Position numbers and translations under genes: made by a program
Assembly (NCBI GenBank): GCA_036850595.1
Contig: CM072170.1
Coordinates: forward strand, 18,327,136 to 18,391,135
Origin: Rhyacichthys aspro
Lineage: Eukaryota; Chordata; Actinopteri; Gobiiformes; Rhyacichthyidae
Length of the DNA: 64,000 nt
Reading direction: 5' to 3'
Notes under the pieces: model-generated
Told to the model about the DNA's origin: nothing
What the model saw: only the letters and a program-made list of their open reading frames with translations
Databases searched by the model: none
In this document: positions 47,473-59,900 of the stretch, piece by piece
How the letters are laid out: every line of letters begins with the position of its first letter
How positions within the stretch are numbered: the first letter of the stretch is position 1

Positions 47473-50190
47473 GGGCCGTTTCTCAATTCCTAGTATGCAG
47501 ACTCCGGACTTGTGTACTTGGAGGTACAGACTTGTGGGAACAGACTCGGAGAATGGACTTGAGGAGAAGCGGACTTGAGGACGGACTCCCTTTTTTTCCA
47601 TATTGGAACGAGGTGTACTTGATGTCATCACAGCTCTTAGGTGCGCACCACTGATGGAAGCTTTATTTGCGCACCTAGCTCATAGGCCTAAGCTTGTTAT
47701 TGTGATTTGTTTGTAGCTTAAATAGTAAATTAAACAAAACATAATCAAACTTATGATACATATATTAATGCAGTGTATATAATAAAAAATCAGATACCTG
47801 CCAAGTGGAACTCGTTTGTTTGCATTGAAAAAACACAGCGAAGTCTGAGTAACATCTGTGATCATTTGGGTGCCTATAAAAGGGTGGGGTCAAAGGTGAA
47901 ATGGTTGATAGAAAACATCTGTGAGAAAACCTGTAGCTACAGCAGCAAGAGTAAATCAAACATTAATACCACAACACTATAAACAAATGGATCAGGCAGC
48001 AGTGGCTGTTGTGGCTGGGCTCCTTTTTGTGGAAACTGAAGAGAGGAGGCAGGTCGGTAGAGGAGGAGGATTGCAGCAATCTGAGCAAGGTGGATGAGGA
48101 GACAAAGGAGGAGAAGGTGGCTTGCACTGGCACCTGGTATAGGCTTGGTACATTCCTCTATCCAGTGTGGTCTTTTATTGATTTTAATGTCAATATTATG
48201 AAAATAGCATCTCCATTTAAAACAATTATTCAGTGCCTTAAGCAGTAATGAGCATTTTATCTTCATGTTTAATGTTTATAGGCTACATAACACCTGTTGC
48301 AGACAGCAACATTATAAATTCCTATTACAAAGATGACATCAAACAGTTCAGGCATGAACAATCCTAACAACATTTTATTAATATTTTCCACAGGAACAAA
48401 GTGCAACAAAATATGCCCAAATAAATTACAATGTCCCCATATTGGACATGTTTTATAACAATGGGGACCCCAAACCAGCCTTGCGGCTCTCAAGAGAGAG
48501 CATCAATAAAGTTCTCCAGCTGGTACCTAGCCACAAATTACATGGATGGAGCCATGAGGTGGAGGTGTTGGTGACCATTCATTGGCTGGCATGTGGTGCT
48601 TCTTATCGGCAGACACGGAAACTTTTGGCATGCCACTATCCACTGTCTCCAGTAGTTCATGCCACTCTGGACAAAATGATGGCCATTATCCACAGCGTCA
48701 TCCACTTTCCAAGGGCAGAGGAGATGGAAGGCGTGGGGCTGGCTTGGGCGCCTTACAGGCCATGAGGCGTTCCGTTACACAGCTGGCGCAATAGATGGGT
48801 GCCATATACAGATTGTCCCTCCAGCAGAGCCACAGAAGGCATCTTATATAAATAGGAAATTGTTTCCTTCAATTATCTTACAGGGCATCTGCGATGCAAG
48901 GGGGGCATTCCTTGACATTTATGTTGGGAACCCAGGCTCTGTGCACAATGCACATGTCCTCCGCAGATCCCATGTATAAGGAGGCCCTTTACCCGCCTGC
49001 TGGTTATTTTTTGTTGGGAGATGGAGGCTACCCATGCCTGCAGCAACCGGTCTCCTTAATAACGTCTTACCGTCGGCCTGTAGCCAGTAAGAACATATAA
49101 CCTTATTATAATCACACAGAATGGAAGTGTTACAATGAAATAATTAACCTGTTTTACAGGCAAGTCGAAGCCCGCTTCAACAGTCATCATGCCAAAGGTC
49201 GCAACATTATAGAGCGCTCCTTTGGGATGCTTAAGACGCGCTGGCGGTCTATCTTTCTGTGGGCTGTGGAGGTGCGACCCCGGTTTGCTCCTATTGTCGT
49301 TGGAGCCTGCTGCATCCTCCACAACATTTGTGTGACGTCTGAGGATGTTCTGGAGGACCTGGAGGATGGAGAAGAAGACGAAGATAAAGACAGAGAGGAG
49401 CAGGCACAACCAGAACCCAGGGAACTCTCTGGGAACAGAGTACGTGCCCGGCTGGCTGCTCAGCTGTCTGCTCCTGCACAATTACATTTGTGTCTTAGGG
49501 AGCATGATTATATTTAACCAATTTATTTATTTAAAAAATCTGCCTTTGTAAATTTGTGCATTTTGTAAGACGCCAATGTAGGCTATAGACCTATATTTTG
49601 TTTTGTAATGGCTACTTCTAGGAAAGTTTGTGTTTCAAACAGGACTTGGCATTATATGACTATAGTTTTATTAGAGAAGTGACATTTCCTTTGTTCTAAG
49701 TTGTGGATATTTAAAAAATATATATGTGCACTTCAAAAATCCTGTTTAAAAAGTGTCTCAAAATGGCTCAATTGTGTTTTGTTCAGAAATTGGTACATAC
49801 TGGCTGAACCACAAAAAAAAAAAAAAGTGTTACCAGCGTGATTCTGAGTGCAGCCTCACAGTGGCTATAGTGACAGTGATTATGTTACCAGTGTTACTGA
49901 CAATCAACTGTACACATTTAGTGAGGCCATTTTTAATGTAGCCTACACAAACTGAAGGAACAAAAAAATAATAATAATCACATTTATCAACAAATTTTGA
50001 TTCTAACCTGGTACATTGGTTAAGATCATTATTCATTGGACTATGAGCCAAATATTCTACATTAAATGTAAAGTTTGAAACATACAGCTGTGTGTCTTCT
50101 CCTCCGTCATTTTCAAATCCATGCGGCCGTACTGCATGCTGGGATTTATACCTGCCCGAGTATGCACAAGTCTCCTCTGATGCATCACTT
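47473..50190 (+). mobile_element. PIF/Harbinger DNA transposon, decayed
   Basis: The left end, GGCCGTTTCTCAATTCCTAG, resembles Harbinger/ISL2EU terminal sequences as I remember them. The element contains a broken DDE transposase (47988-49517). Towards the right end, CCCGAGTATGCACAAGTCTC is roughly inverse to the left subterminal sequence, but the expected terminal motif is missing, so the right boundary near 50190 is uncertain. No clear 3-bp target duplication was found. Confidence 0.65.
47988..49517 (+). pseudogene. Harbinger (HARBI1-like) DDE transposase, frameshifted
   Basis: The N-terminal start MDQAAVAVVAGLLFVETEER (47988) soon hits a stop. From about 48430 the frame reads a helix-rich region (LSRESINKVLQLVP, ASYRQTRKLL), then after a frameshift near 48745 the first catalytic Asp in TAGAIDGCHIQI. 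After another shift near 48970 comes the second Asp in YFLLGDGGYPC, and after a third change near 49150 the catalytic Glu in NIIERSFGMLKTRWRSIFLW. An acidic tail ends at 49517. All DDE residues survive, but at least three frame breaks make the copy non-functional. A degraded intron may explain the break at 49080-49160. Confidence 0.8.
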
Positions 50191-50499
50191 CCACCACACC
50201 AGATTTTAACCCAGAAAGCTTGAGAGTTGTTGAATTACCTGCATTTCTTGCATTTCTCTCAAACCTATTTCAATGTCATCTTGCGCTGATTTATACTGAC
50301 AGCCTTACAAGGTAATTATTGTGGTCTTAACAATTACTTGTTTAATAGTTTTTATATACACATCATAAAACAACAGCTGATAATTTAACAAATTGAGTGA
50401 CTTAAGAGAGCAAGCACTTTAAGGCCTGTCAGCATCATTTTCTGTACTGACCAATCAGAATCCTTGTCCTGCCTGCTTGCAGCAATACTAGTACTGCAA

Positions 50500-51265
50500 G
50501 TAGAGTAGTTAAAAATTCTCTATTCTATGCTATTAGTAATAGCTACAATGCTTACTAGTGGTGGGAAAAATACTACATGTGAAAGATGAAAATGACTACT
50601 AGTGGACAACAAAAGAATCAAGTAACATCCTAGGTGATGTTTTGGATGCCTCCAGTACTAGTAAGACACAAAATGTCAAGTACTACTACTGGTACTAGTC
50701 ATAGTAGTAAGACATATTCTGATTTAACTAGTACTACTCAGGACAAAAATATATGGTGCTTTCTGCAAAAAAAACAAATGAAGGTAAAAAAAACCCCAAC
50801 ATTCCACTAGTGCAATTACTGGACCCTAACCGGTCACAGTAGTCCTCTAGTGCTGTAATTTCGTACTCACTTGTGCTAGCGGGCAAAATTGGTTTAGTAG
50901 TAACTGTTTTTTGAACCCAATCGTAGTAATAGAGAAGTAAAATAGAGAAATATTAGGTCCACTAGTATTACCAGTAAGCACTTTGGTGGGCACTCATACT
51001 ATTAGTAGGCTTTTTTCCGCCTCAGTAGTACACTAGTGAAGTAAAAATCTTCTAAAATTAACCACTAGTACTACTAGTAGGCATTTTTGTGGCACTAGTA
51101 GTACTAGTGACCCTTTTGGAGCTCACAAGTGGTTGTAAAAGAACAATTTGTACTAGTAGACCTTTTGTACTAATTAGGAGCACTAGTAAGGCTACAAACC
51201 TGTGCACTAGTACTATTAGTTAGGAGCCTTTTTGATCTTACTAGTAAGACTGCCAGGGCTAATTA
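50500..51265. repeat. ACTAGT/CTAGTACT-rich degenerate array
   Basis: About 750 bp in which short palindromic words (ACTAGT, TAGTACTA, CTAGTACTACTAG) recur every few tens of bases in otherwise AT-rich DNA. No fixed period could be set by eye. The same vocabulary occurs in the 176-bp satellite at 54664-55970. Confidence 0.6.
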
Positions 51266-52854
51266 TAAAAGGCATAATAGTAACGAAAAATAAGGCTGAT
51301 ATCGGTGAATTAAAAAAAAATCCTTCTGTACAAAATGGTGTACAATGTACAAAGATAGATATCATTTATTCACCACATGAGGGCACTACTTTCCTGTAAA
51401 CTGGGTAATTTGCAACAGCTTTAGACATCACCTCATATCACACAGAACAACATGATGGGATATCTTAAATAATCTTCTGCTGCTGTCTAGGCTCAGGTTC
51501 AAGGCACTACCTAAGGAGCCTATAGTCAACATGATTTTCCATAAAACCAGCCACAATGAAGACTGAGAAGATTCTTAAAACACCATCTGTTTTGGAAGAA
51601 TAGCTAAATTATTTTACAATTGTTCTAAAGTAGATATGTAGCCTATAGGCTTTGTAAATAATCTTGTTTTTTTGTTTGTTTTCTATTTGCGTTGGTTCCC
51701 CTTTTTGTAAAGATGTACTCTTCTTTTATTTGAGATTCATTTGACATGGTGAAAAAACTATAATTGAGCTTCAAAAATATATATTCACAATAACAATCAC
51801 ACTATCCATATAAACATTCACTTCATGCGTTTGACTTTCTCAACCATATTATGGTGTGAGAAATGATAAAAAAAAAATGAAAAAATGTTAATTTGACCAG
51901 TGGAAATAAAAGTTAGTCAAAGCACCTTTACTGGTGAAATGAAAGCTTCATTTTAACACACACTGACAACAAAGTGTGTGTTGTGAGTGAGCAAATGACA
52001 CATGATGATGGATGGCATGGAAGCACCACCTCCTCAGACTCAAGCTTTAACCTAAAACTTTAACAGTGCTCCAAACTAACACCAGATATTACTCAGTGGC
52101 AGAAACACTGCTAAAGTGTCTTGCGGCAAACCACAAAGCCAAAGTGAAGATTATGGTGTAATGTGGTGTCAGGTTTCTGGACATTCGACAAGTCAAAGAA
52201 GCATCTCTGCTGCTTTTTGTGAAGCAGCTCATAGGTCAGAAAGGTCGCCTCACTGCAGCTCCCATGACATCAGTGACACATCACCCTGGCTTTTTGTCAG
52301 TGCCCCAGGTTTAAGGCTTACACAGATAGTGTTTCACAGTGTGTTGTTTTAAAAACTGTGGGTCACTTTGACAGAGACTCCTCCTGCTTCTCATGTTTTA
52401 TTAGCGGAGATTTGTTTGTTTCCATCCAGCTCAGAATCACCTCAAGTTTCAAAAATCATACGCAATCACTATTATTAAAATGGTTACGTGTGCTTGTAAT
52501 GTTACAATTATTGTCGGAACTAGTCAACATCATTACAGTTTCTCTTTATGTAAGGCCAGGTAATCAATAAAAAACAATTTGAATATGATCAAATATCCAA
52601 AACAAACGTAACTGACATTCATAGAGTGGTATGAAGAACTAAAGGTTTTATAGGTCTTCTATAAAAAGTTTGAAACTATGTTTTTGTGTTCTTAAATCCA
52701 AACAAGCAATAGATTTTCCGTCTTCTGCACCGTACATGGGTACATGTACCATGGGCTCTGGAAGATTTCAGCCATTAAAGTGGTAAACATGCCATAAACA
52801 CAAATTTCTACCAGAAGTTGTTGTATTTTTCTGTAAACTTGTACTATGTAGTTG

Positions 52855-52906
52855 TGATTGATGATGATGATGATGTTGATGATGATGATGATGATGATGA
52901 TGATGT
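52855..52906. repeat. (GAT)n microsatellite
   Basis: About 17 tandem GAT triplets, with one GTT interruption. Confidence 0.95.
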
Positions 52907-53984
52907 TATGGCTGTACTAAGCAGATTCACAGACAGACACATTGCAGACATATGTCAGGTATAGGAGTTCTTGCTGTTTCTGGCCCATCATAGAACAGTA
53001 ACTGTAAACATGAAAATAATATCCAGAAAGACCCAGGGCTGCTAATTGATCAAAGACTGTGAATGTATTTTTATACCTCAAGTATACCTGACATTATTTA
53101 GTATACAGAGACTTAATACCTATTCCAGCTTTAACTTTGAGTTGCTTGAACCTTTCATTCTAAAGGTGACATATTAAAGTATGCTCTTATCTGAGCATCT
53201 GCACCTGCTATACTCTTGCTCTCACGGGATGCCCACACTAGACGCTTCCATGAGGCAGGACGAGCCTGGAGGGTACGCTCTGACTCATGGATGACACACT
53301 GATGTTACCTTTAGTGAAAGCACCACAGAACTGTCTGCCAAGTGCACAGAGCGCCTCTCCGATATCCAGGTCGATGCTTTGGACACTATTGTCGTAGTCT
53401 GACAGCGGATGAAGACGTGCACAATGCGAGCAGGAGTGTAACATCCAGGTACACGCCTTTCGGTCCCGGACCTGCCTGGCTCAAGGGCCATCGGATACAG
53501 TGACGCTGAAGCTAAGAACTATCTCAAATGTCTATGTAGGTAAGCGGTCCCTTCTTTTTGAAGTTTTTTCTCATTTGATTCTGGAGGTATTGTGAAACTT
53601 CACTTTGTTGGACAGTATGCTAAGTTACACTGCTCCTCTCAGAGTCCCATTTCAAACACAATGTAGCCTAATATTCTTCTTTGGAGAGACGTAGAATTTG
53701 GTAAATGCACTGACCCTTTCTAAAAGTTAATCGAACTTTTGCCAAAATGTGCAAATAAAGTGTGTACAAATAGTCACTCTTCAAGGTCAAAATGATTCAA
53801 GTGTGCTGAAAAAGCTGCTCCAGACCAAAAACGTGAACGTGAACTAAAAATGTGTTGGTCCATGTGGTGACATGGTGGCTACTGATGACAAACAAAGGAA
53901 TGCTGATATTTTATTCTTTAGGTTTAGACTGTATATTCTACTCTGACTGTCATTGGTCCCCGTTGAGTGTGTGTTTGTGTGTGT

Positions 53985-54180
53985 GGTTCAGTCAGGTTAG
54001 TGGGACAGAGCAGAGTGGGAGGCGGCCACAGCGCGGAGCAGAGCGCAGAGCCACGACAGAAGCGTGTGCTTTCACTTAGAGCCCAGTTGGATCAACGCAG
54101 CATGTTCTCCTCCGAACTGCGACTCAGGGACTAACCACAAACCGAATCTAGCCTGGGAATATGGTTCTGAGGTTTGTCGT
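53985..54180 (+). promoter_or_regulatory. Possible promoter/first non-coding exon, gene unknown
   Basis: A GC-rich patch (for example GTGGGAGGCGGCCACAGCGC) stands out from its AT-rich surroundings. It is followed by an ATG (54162) and a possible donor, AG then GTTTGT. It may be the 5' end of an unrecognised plus-strand transcript or a CpG-rich repeat. It does not encode the known start of midasin. Confidence 0.25.
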
Positions 54181-54663
54181 TTACCTGCTTTTATTACCAT
54201 CTGCTTTTGAGTTATTTGTGCTGCGTAGTTTGCTGCGTAGTGTGTGACTCGAAGTGGGTTTCCCGAGTTCTTTCAGAGAAATCGACATTTTACAGTAGTG
54301 TACCTACTATAGGCTACCCTCTGGATTTAAACTTTTGGTGATTCATATAACATTTTAGTGGCTGTATATCATTGTTATCGGTTTACATTCCCCGTAAAAT
54401 GTTGTTGCAGTTAGTTAGCAGTTATCAGTTCTGTACTGCGGTCAAGCCAGCCGCCTTTCGTCTTTTCGTGGTCAAATAAGCCGCACGTAATTTTCAGTGC
54501 GCATTTGTACCGCTCATTCAAGAAACTAACTCGGCCCGCTGTTACGGCGAAAGACCCAACGCATAAGAAAGAGACTCAGATGGGAATGAATTCATAAATG
54601 AATAAATAATAAATATAAGAATGAAAAATGAAAAAATCAAACCAGTCAATAATTTTTACCAAT

Positions 54664-55970
54664 TGTACTAATCTCCCGAGTACCTCTAGTACAACTATAA
54701 CCTGTAGTATCAAGTATTTTTACTGTGGAATTGTTGTGTAATCCATGTTCAAAATATCTACATTTCAGTAAAAAAATGACTACATCATGACTTTGACCTG
54801 GAATTAAAAGAGCAATTAAATGAGCAGAGCATGAAACTTGTACTACTCTACAGAGTACCTCTAGTACTACTACCACCCATAGTATCTAGTGCTTTTACTG
54901 TGGAACTTTTATGTAATCCATGTTCAAACTACCTACATTTGAGCGAGAAATGACCACATCAGCTGACTTTGAGATTGAATTAAAAGAATATTACCCATGA
55001 GCAGAACATGAAACCTGTACTAATCTACCGAGTACCTCTAGTACTACTACCACCCTTAGTATCAAGTACTTTTACTGTAGAATTTTTGTGTAATCCATGT
55101 TCAAACTACCTACATTTGAGCGAGAAATGACTACATCAGCTGACTTTGAGATTGAATTAAAGAATAATCTCCATAGGCAGAACATGAAACCTGTACTAAT
55201 CTACCGAGTACCTCTAGTACTACTACCACCCATAGTATCAAGTACTTTTACTGTAGAATTTTGTGTAATGCACATTCAAAGTACCTACATTTGAACGAGA
55301 AATGACTACATCAGCTGACTTTGAGATTGAATTAAAAGAATAATCTCCATGAGCAGAACATGAAACCTGTACTAATCTACCAAATACCTCTAGTACTACT
55401 ACAACCCATAGTATCAAGTACTTTTACTGTGGAATTTTAGTGTAATCCATGTTCAAAGTATTTAAATTTGAGCGAGAAATGACTACATCAGCTGACTTTG
55501 ACATGGAATTAAAAGAATATTACCCATGAGCAGAACATGAAACCTGTACTAATCTACAGAGTACCTTTAGTACTACTACCACGCTTAGTATCAAGTACTT
55601 TTACTGTAGAATTTTTGTGTAATCTATGTTCAAAGTACCTACTTTTGAGCGAGAAATGACTACATCACCTGGTTTTGAGATTAAATTAAAAGAATAATCT
55701 CCATGAGCAGAACATGAAACCTGTACTAATCTACCAAGTACCTCTAGTACTACTACCACCCATAGTATCAAGTACTTTTACTGTAGAATTTTGGTGTAAT
55801 CCAAGTTCAAATTACCTACATTTGAGCGAGAGATGACTACATCAGCTGACTTTGACCTGGAATTAAAAGAATATTCCCCATGAGCAGAACATGAAACTTG
55901 TACTACTCTACAGAGTACCTCTAGTGCTACTACCACCCATAGCCTCAAGTACTTTTACTGTAGAATTTTG
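54664..55970. repeat. Satellite, ~176-bp unit, ~7.4 copies, running into an assembly gap
   Basis: Units begin at 54664, 54839, 55016, 55192, 55368, 55545, 55722 and 55899 (spacing 175-177 bp). Each starts with TGTACTAATCTACCGAGTAC or a close variant and contains AGTATCAAGTACTTTTACTG and TTTGAGCGAGAAATGACTAC. Copies are highly similar, implying recent expansion. The array stops at the N run, not at a natural boundary. Confidence 0.97.
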
Positions 55971-56070
55971 NNNNNNNNNNNNNNNNNNNNNNNNNNNNNN
56001 NNNNNNNNNNNNNNNNNNNNNNNNNNNNNNNNNNNNNNNNNNNNNNNNNNNNNNNNNNNNNNNNNNNNNN
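55971..56070. other. Assembly gap (100 N)
   Basis: Exactly 100 N, a conventional placeholder for a gap of unknown length. Satellite lies on the left and unique AT-rich sequence on the right. Confidence 0.99.
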
Positions 56071-56762
56071 ACCGCTATTATCACTGATTAAATGGAAAAG
56101 TACTTATTTTACACCTGTCCCTCTAATGTTTTACCATATAAATAAACTTTACTAACTACAAATAAAAAAAATAAATAAATAATATTTAGCCAACTGAAAA
56201 AAATAACTATAATAATAAATAAATAAATTGTGGCTCACATGAGATTGACAATGTTTGGTTGAAATATTTAATGAGATAGTCTTTCATGGTCTGTTTTTTT
56301 TTTTGCATTAGCCTACTTATTAATGTTATGGAGAAATTATTTAATTGGTGACAAAATGGGATTGTAAGACTTTTCTTGAAATAGTTCCTTATTAAACACA
56401 ACATTTAAGTAGGTCTGAGGTGGTCTTAACTGCTCCTCAGTTCACACCTAATACCTTTTCTGACTAAATCATCCCCTCTTAAAGCTCCACCTGATTTTAT
56501 GTTTGCTGTCACAGTCTGAATTCCCCCACTCTCCCCCAACAGCAGCATACCTTGCCTTTTCTTTACCTTTTCTTTTATTAAAAAAAAAAAAAAAAAGGTA
56601 AAACCGAAACATTTTTCCTCCATAAATTACTAATACATTCCATCAAAAGGAAGTTCAGAGCTTATGTTCACCGGTCATTCCTATTACAATATGCTATTTA
56701 GGTAGATTGAACTGTTCCTTAAATTAAATACTAAAAAACTGGGTAATCCCTTTTAACCCCAG
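56071..56762. other. Sequence between the gap and the first mdn1 exon
   Basis: AT-rich, presumably mdn1 intron. There is no exon, and the satellite does not resume on this side of the gap. Confidence 0.6.
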
Positions 56763-56909
56763 GTGCTGTCCAGGGCTTTTAGGAACCGCTTTGTGGAGCT
56801 GCACTTTGATGAATTGCCTAGCACTGAGCTGGAGACCATCCTCCACCAGAGGTGCAGTCTGCCCCCATCTTACTGCACCAAGTTGGTCAAAGTCATGCTT
56901 GACCTTCAG
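56763..56909 (+). CDS. mdn1: mdn1 exon (end of AAA3)
   Basis: The exon has 49 codons, beginning VLSRAFRNRFVELHFDELPS and ending LVKVMLDLQ. The acceptor is CCCCAG and the donor GTAACT. It is the first recognisable mdn1 exon in the window. The preceding exon, expected to end near GLYGGRK, was not found. Confidence 0.96.
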
Positions 56910-59900
56910 GTAACTGTTCACTGTTTATGATACATACATTTCTTATAATTGTAACAAAGCCCCATAGACTATGTAAAATCTTGTAATGTCTTGGCTCTTA
57001 GTCTTTCCGCAGAGGATCTTCAGTGTTTGCTGGTAAACATGGCTTCATCACTTTGAGAGATTTGTTTCGCTGGGCAGACCGCTACAGGCTAGAGGAACAG
57101 GATGAGTCCTCTCAGGACTGGCTACAGCATTTGGCAGATAACGGTAGGTAGAGACCAAGACTAAGCCTTTTAGGAACTGAGATTGGGTCAGAACAGAAGC
57201 TTAACCCAGATAATTTCCGAACACATGCTCCCTGTAATGCCAGGAGGTCATTGAAAGGAGATAGGAGGTTCCTTAAAGAGTATGAAAAGGAGAAACAGCA
57301 GTGTTAGGAGAATACAACTTCATTAAACTCGACAGCAGAATCCATAGGGGAAGTTATGTTGAAGCACTGCTGCTTGGTAAAAACAACAACATCCCTTAAA
57401 TGGACTACAAAAAATGTACTGTAACCTCCAAGTGCTAAGTTTATTGAGACTAACGATCACACATGTAGATAATCAGTGTATAAATCAAATGTATTGTTAA
57501 AAAACAGAATAAAAAGCTCTGTACAAAACTCAAGGCTCCAAAATCATAATTCAGTGGTTTAAATAAGAACAAAATAGATATTCTATCAAAAAAGCCCCAT
57601 TTGCATGTGATTAGTATTACCTGGGGACAGCAAGTAATTTGTAATAATTTCAAGGCTCATCTTTGATTTGAATCCCTTGCAAATCTGCCATGTCATGCCA
57701 TGTAACCACATTACTAAACCAGATCAGACAGACACTAACACAAGGGTCATCCTGCCAAAATTGCTGTACATTTTGTAGTCCCTACCAATTTTTATACTCT
57801 GCTGGATTAAATTATTTGTTCTTATTTATGGCAGGGTAAGCAGCCATGTTTAAAGAAAATCCATCTTCAAAAATCCAAATCTAATGGGGGACTGACCCTG
57901 CCAAACTTTTTTTTCTATGTAGTTTCTTTCTCTCACATTTCAAAAGCTAAGCTTTCTACTATGTACCCTGCAGCCCACTGTGGTTCCAATGTAGCTCCAC
58001 CAAGGGCATCGTTGACTACATGTTATGGTCCTGACCCCTGTGAGCACTGCAAGCAGGTGCTCTGTTGCCTTTGCCTTCCTCCTGGCGCATTGGGTGATGA
58101 TCTTGTTCAAGTGGAATGACACTTCCCCAGAATCCCATAGAATCCCAACCGTGGCTGCAGAATGTTATGTCCTACCTAAACTCAGAAAAAATCACTTTCT
58201 CACCCGAGTGCTTTCCCATGGTGTTCAAGAAAGCATGTGGAGGGGTGTTATATTGGGATGGTATTTTATTTATTTATTTATTTTTAGCTTACCTTGTTGC
58301 CTTTTTTTACTTATATGTCTATGTGTATAATTTGTCTCCTTTCCTTACTGAACGGGAATAGCTTTTAACATGGCCCCAAAGCACGTCAAGGTCACTGCTT
58401 AGGATTTGGAAAGTTTCCGCTGTAGTTTGATGTATTCAGATTGAGCCTAAGACCATTGCATGATATGTGAAATGAGTAAATGGGGACCTTCCTAGTCCAG
58501 TCTCAGAGCATTGACACACTGGGGGATTTTCTTGGAGGTGGTGTCAAGAGTCGTCTGGTGTTTTTTAAATTATAGATAAATAATCAAAATTTCCCATTCA
58601 AACAAGAAACATATGGAATATAAATTTATTGTGGTCATCAAGAGTCTTTTATGTTTGTTAATGAATAAAAATAATATGAGAATTTACACCAGTCTCAAGA
58701 CTAAAACCACTCTCAACACTAATGTTTGAAACTACTGAAAAGTGTTCTCAAAATTAACTAATGTGCTTGTTTCCTCTCACCAGGTTACATGCTGCTGGCA
58801 GGCCGTGTGAGAAAACCAGAGGAAGAGGCTACCATCTTGTCCATCCTAGAGAAGCACTTTAAGAGGACCATTTACCCTGAAAACCTGTTTTCTCAGAAAC
58901 AGGTCACCGGCCAGTTCAGTGAGTAGTATAGACTCTATAGCCCATCATGCAACCATTTTGCGAGTATCAGAATAAGGGCATCATTTATTATATATATCTT
59001 GATATCTGTGTAACTGAGGTGTAAGGTAGTACCCATAAAATGTAAACCAAGTATTATGCGTTTATTGACAGGATTGTGATGTCTTGGCTTGGCTGCTATG
59101 ACACAACTTCCACAAGTCTGTGTCATAGCAGCCAACCCAATGTAAAATGGCATTTTACAAAATATCAAATCAGTCATTATCAAATATGGAGGACCTATTC
59201 TTTTTATGATGATAGCGCACTGAGTCCTAGACAGATTTTGCTTTGGGAACAATAAGGTCTATTCTATTCTATTCTGTTCTAGTCTAGTCTAGTCTAGTCT
59301 AGTCTAGTTCGTTCTATTGTACACTCCAACTACACTTCACTCCACTCATCTCAGTATCTAAATCTGTGTGTCAAATATTACAATATCACAATAATCTTTT
59401 GGAACCGCAAACAGTTTGAAACTTGGTGCGTAGCAATCTCTCTCTTTTATTGTTGTGTTTTTGGCAGGTCCATTAATAGACAGTATTGCAGGAGTCCCAG
59501 ATGAGTTTCGCCATGTTGTGTGGACACAAGGCATGAGGAGGCTCGCTGTGTTAGTAGGACGGGCACTCCGATTTGGAGAGTCTGTCTTGCTAGTTGGGGA
59601 CACTGGGTATGACAAACCATAGGCTGGCCTCATACAGTATATACAAAGTGAACAGTATTGTGAACTGTATTTATTACTTGAGAAAAAGCCACCATTATCT
59701 TCTAATATCATGGTTTTCAAATGTCTATTTGCAGATGTGGAAAAACTACCATCTGCCAACTGTTTGCTGCTTTAGCAGGACAAAAATTTTTTTCAGTCAA
59801 CTGTCACCTGCACATGGAGACATCTGACTTCCTGGGAGGACTACGACCTGTTCGACACACACAGGCAAGAAAATGTTGTCTCTGGAATTGTAAGACCATC

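Larger units (their letters stand above)
51266..54660. other. Intergenic, no gene recognised
   Basis: Mostly AT-rich spacer with a GAT-trinucleotide repeat (52855-52906). A GC-rich patch at 53985-54180 looks like a 5' gene end. A two-frame open segment at 53238-53490 (minus strand) is unassigned. No conserved exon was recognised. Confidence 0.5.

Noticed and set aside
53238..53490. Minus-strand frame with a BH3-like phrase (ALCALGRQF)
   Set aside because: Resembles L..[IL]G..F of BH3 motifs, but the key Asp after Gly is Arg. There is no flanking exon and a second overlapping frame is equally open; similarity is probably chance.
54162..54173. ATG after the GC-rich patch as the midasin start codon
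   Set aside because: The encoded residues do not match the midasin N-terminus and no following exons connect it to 56763.
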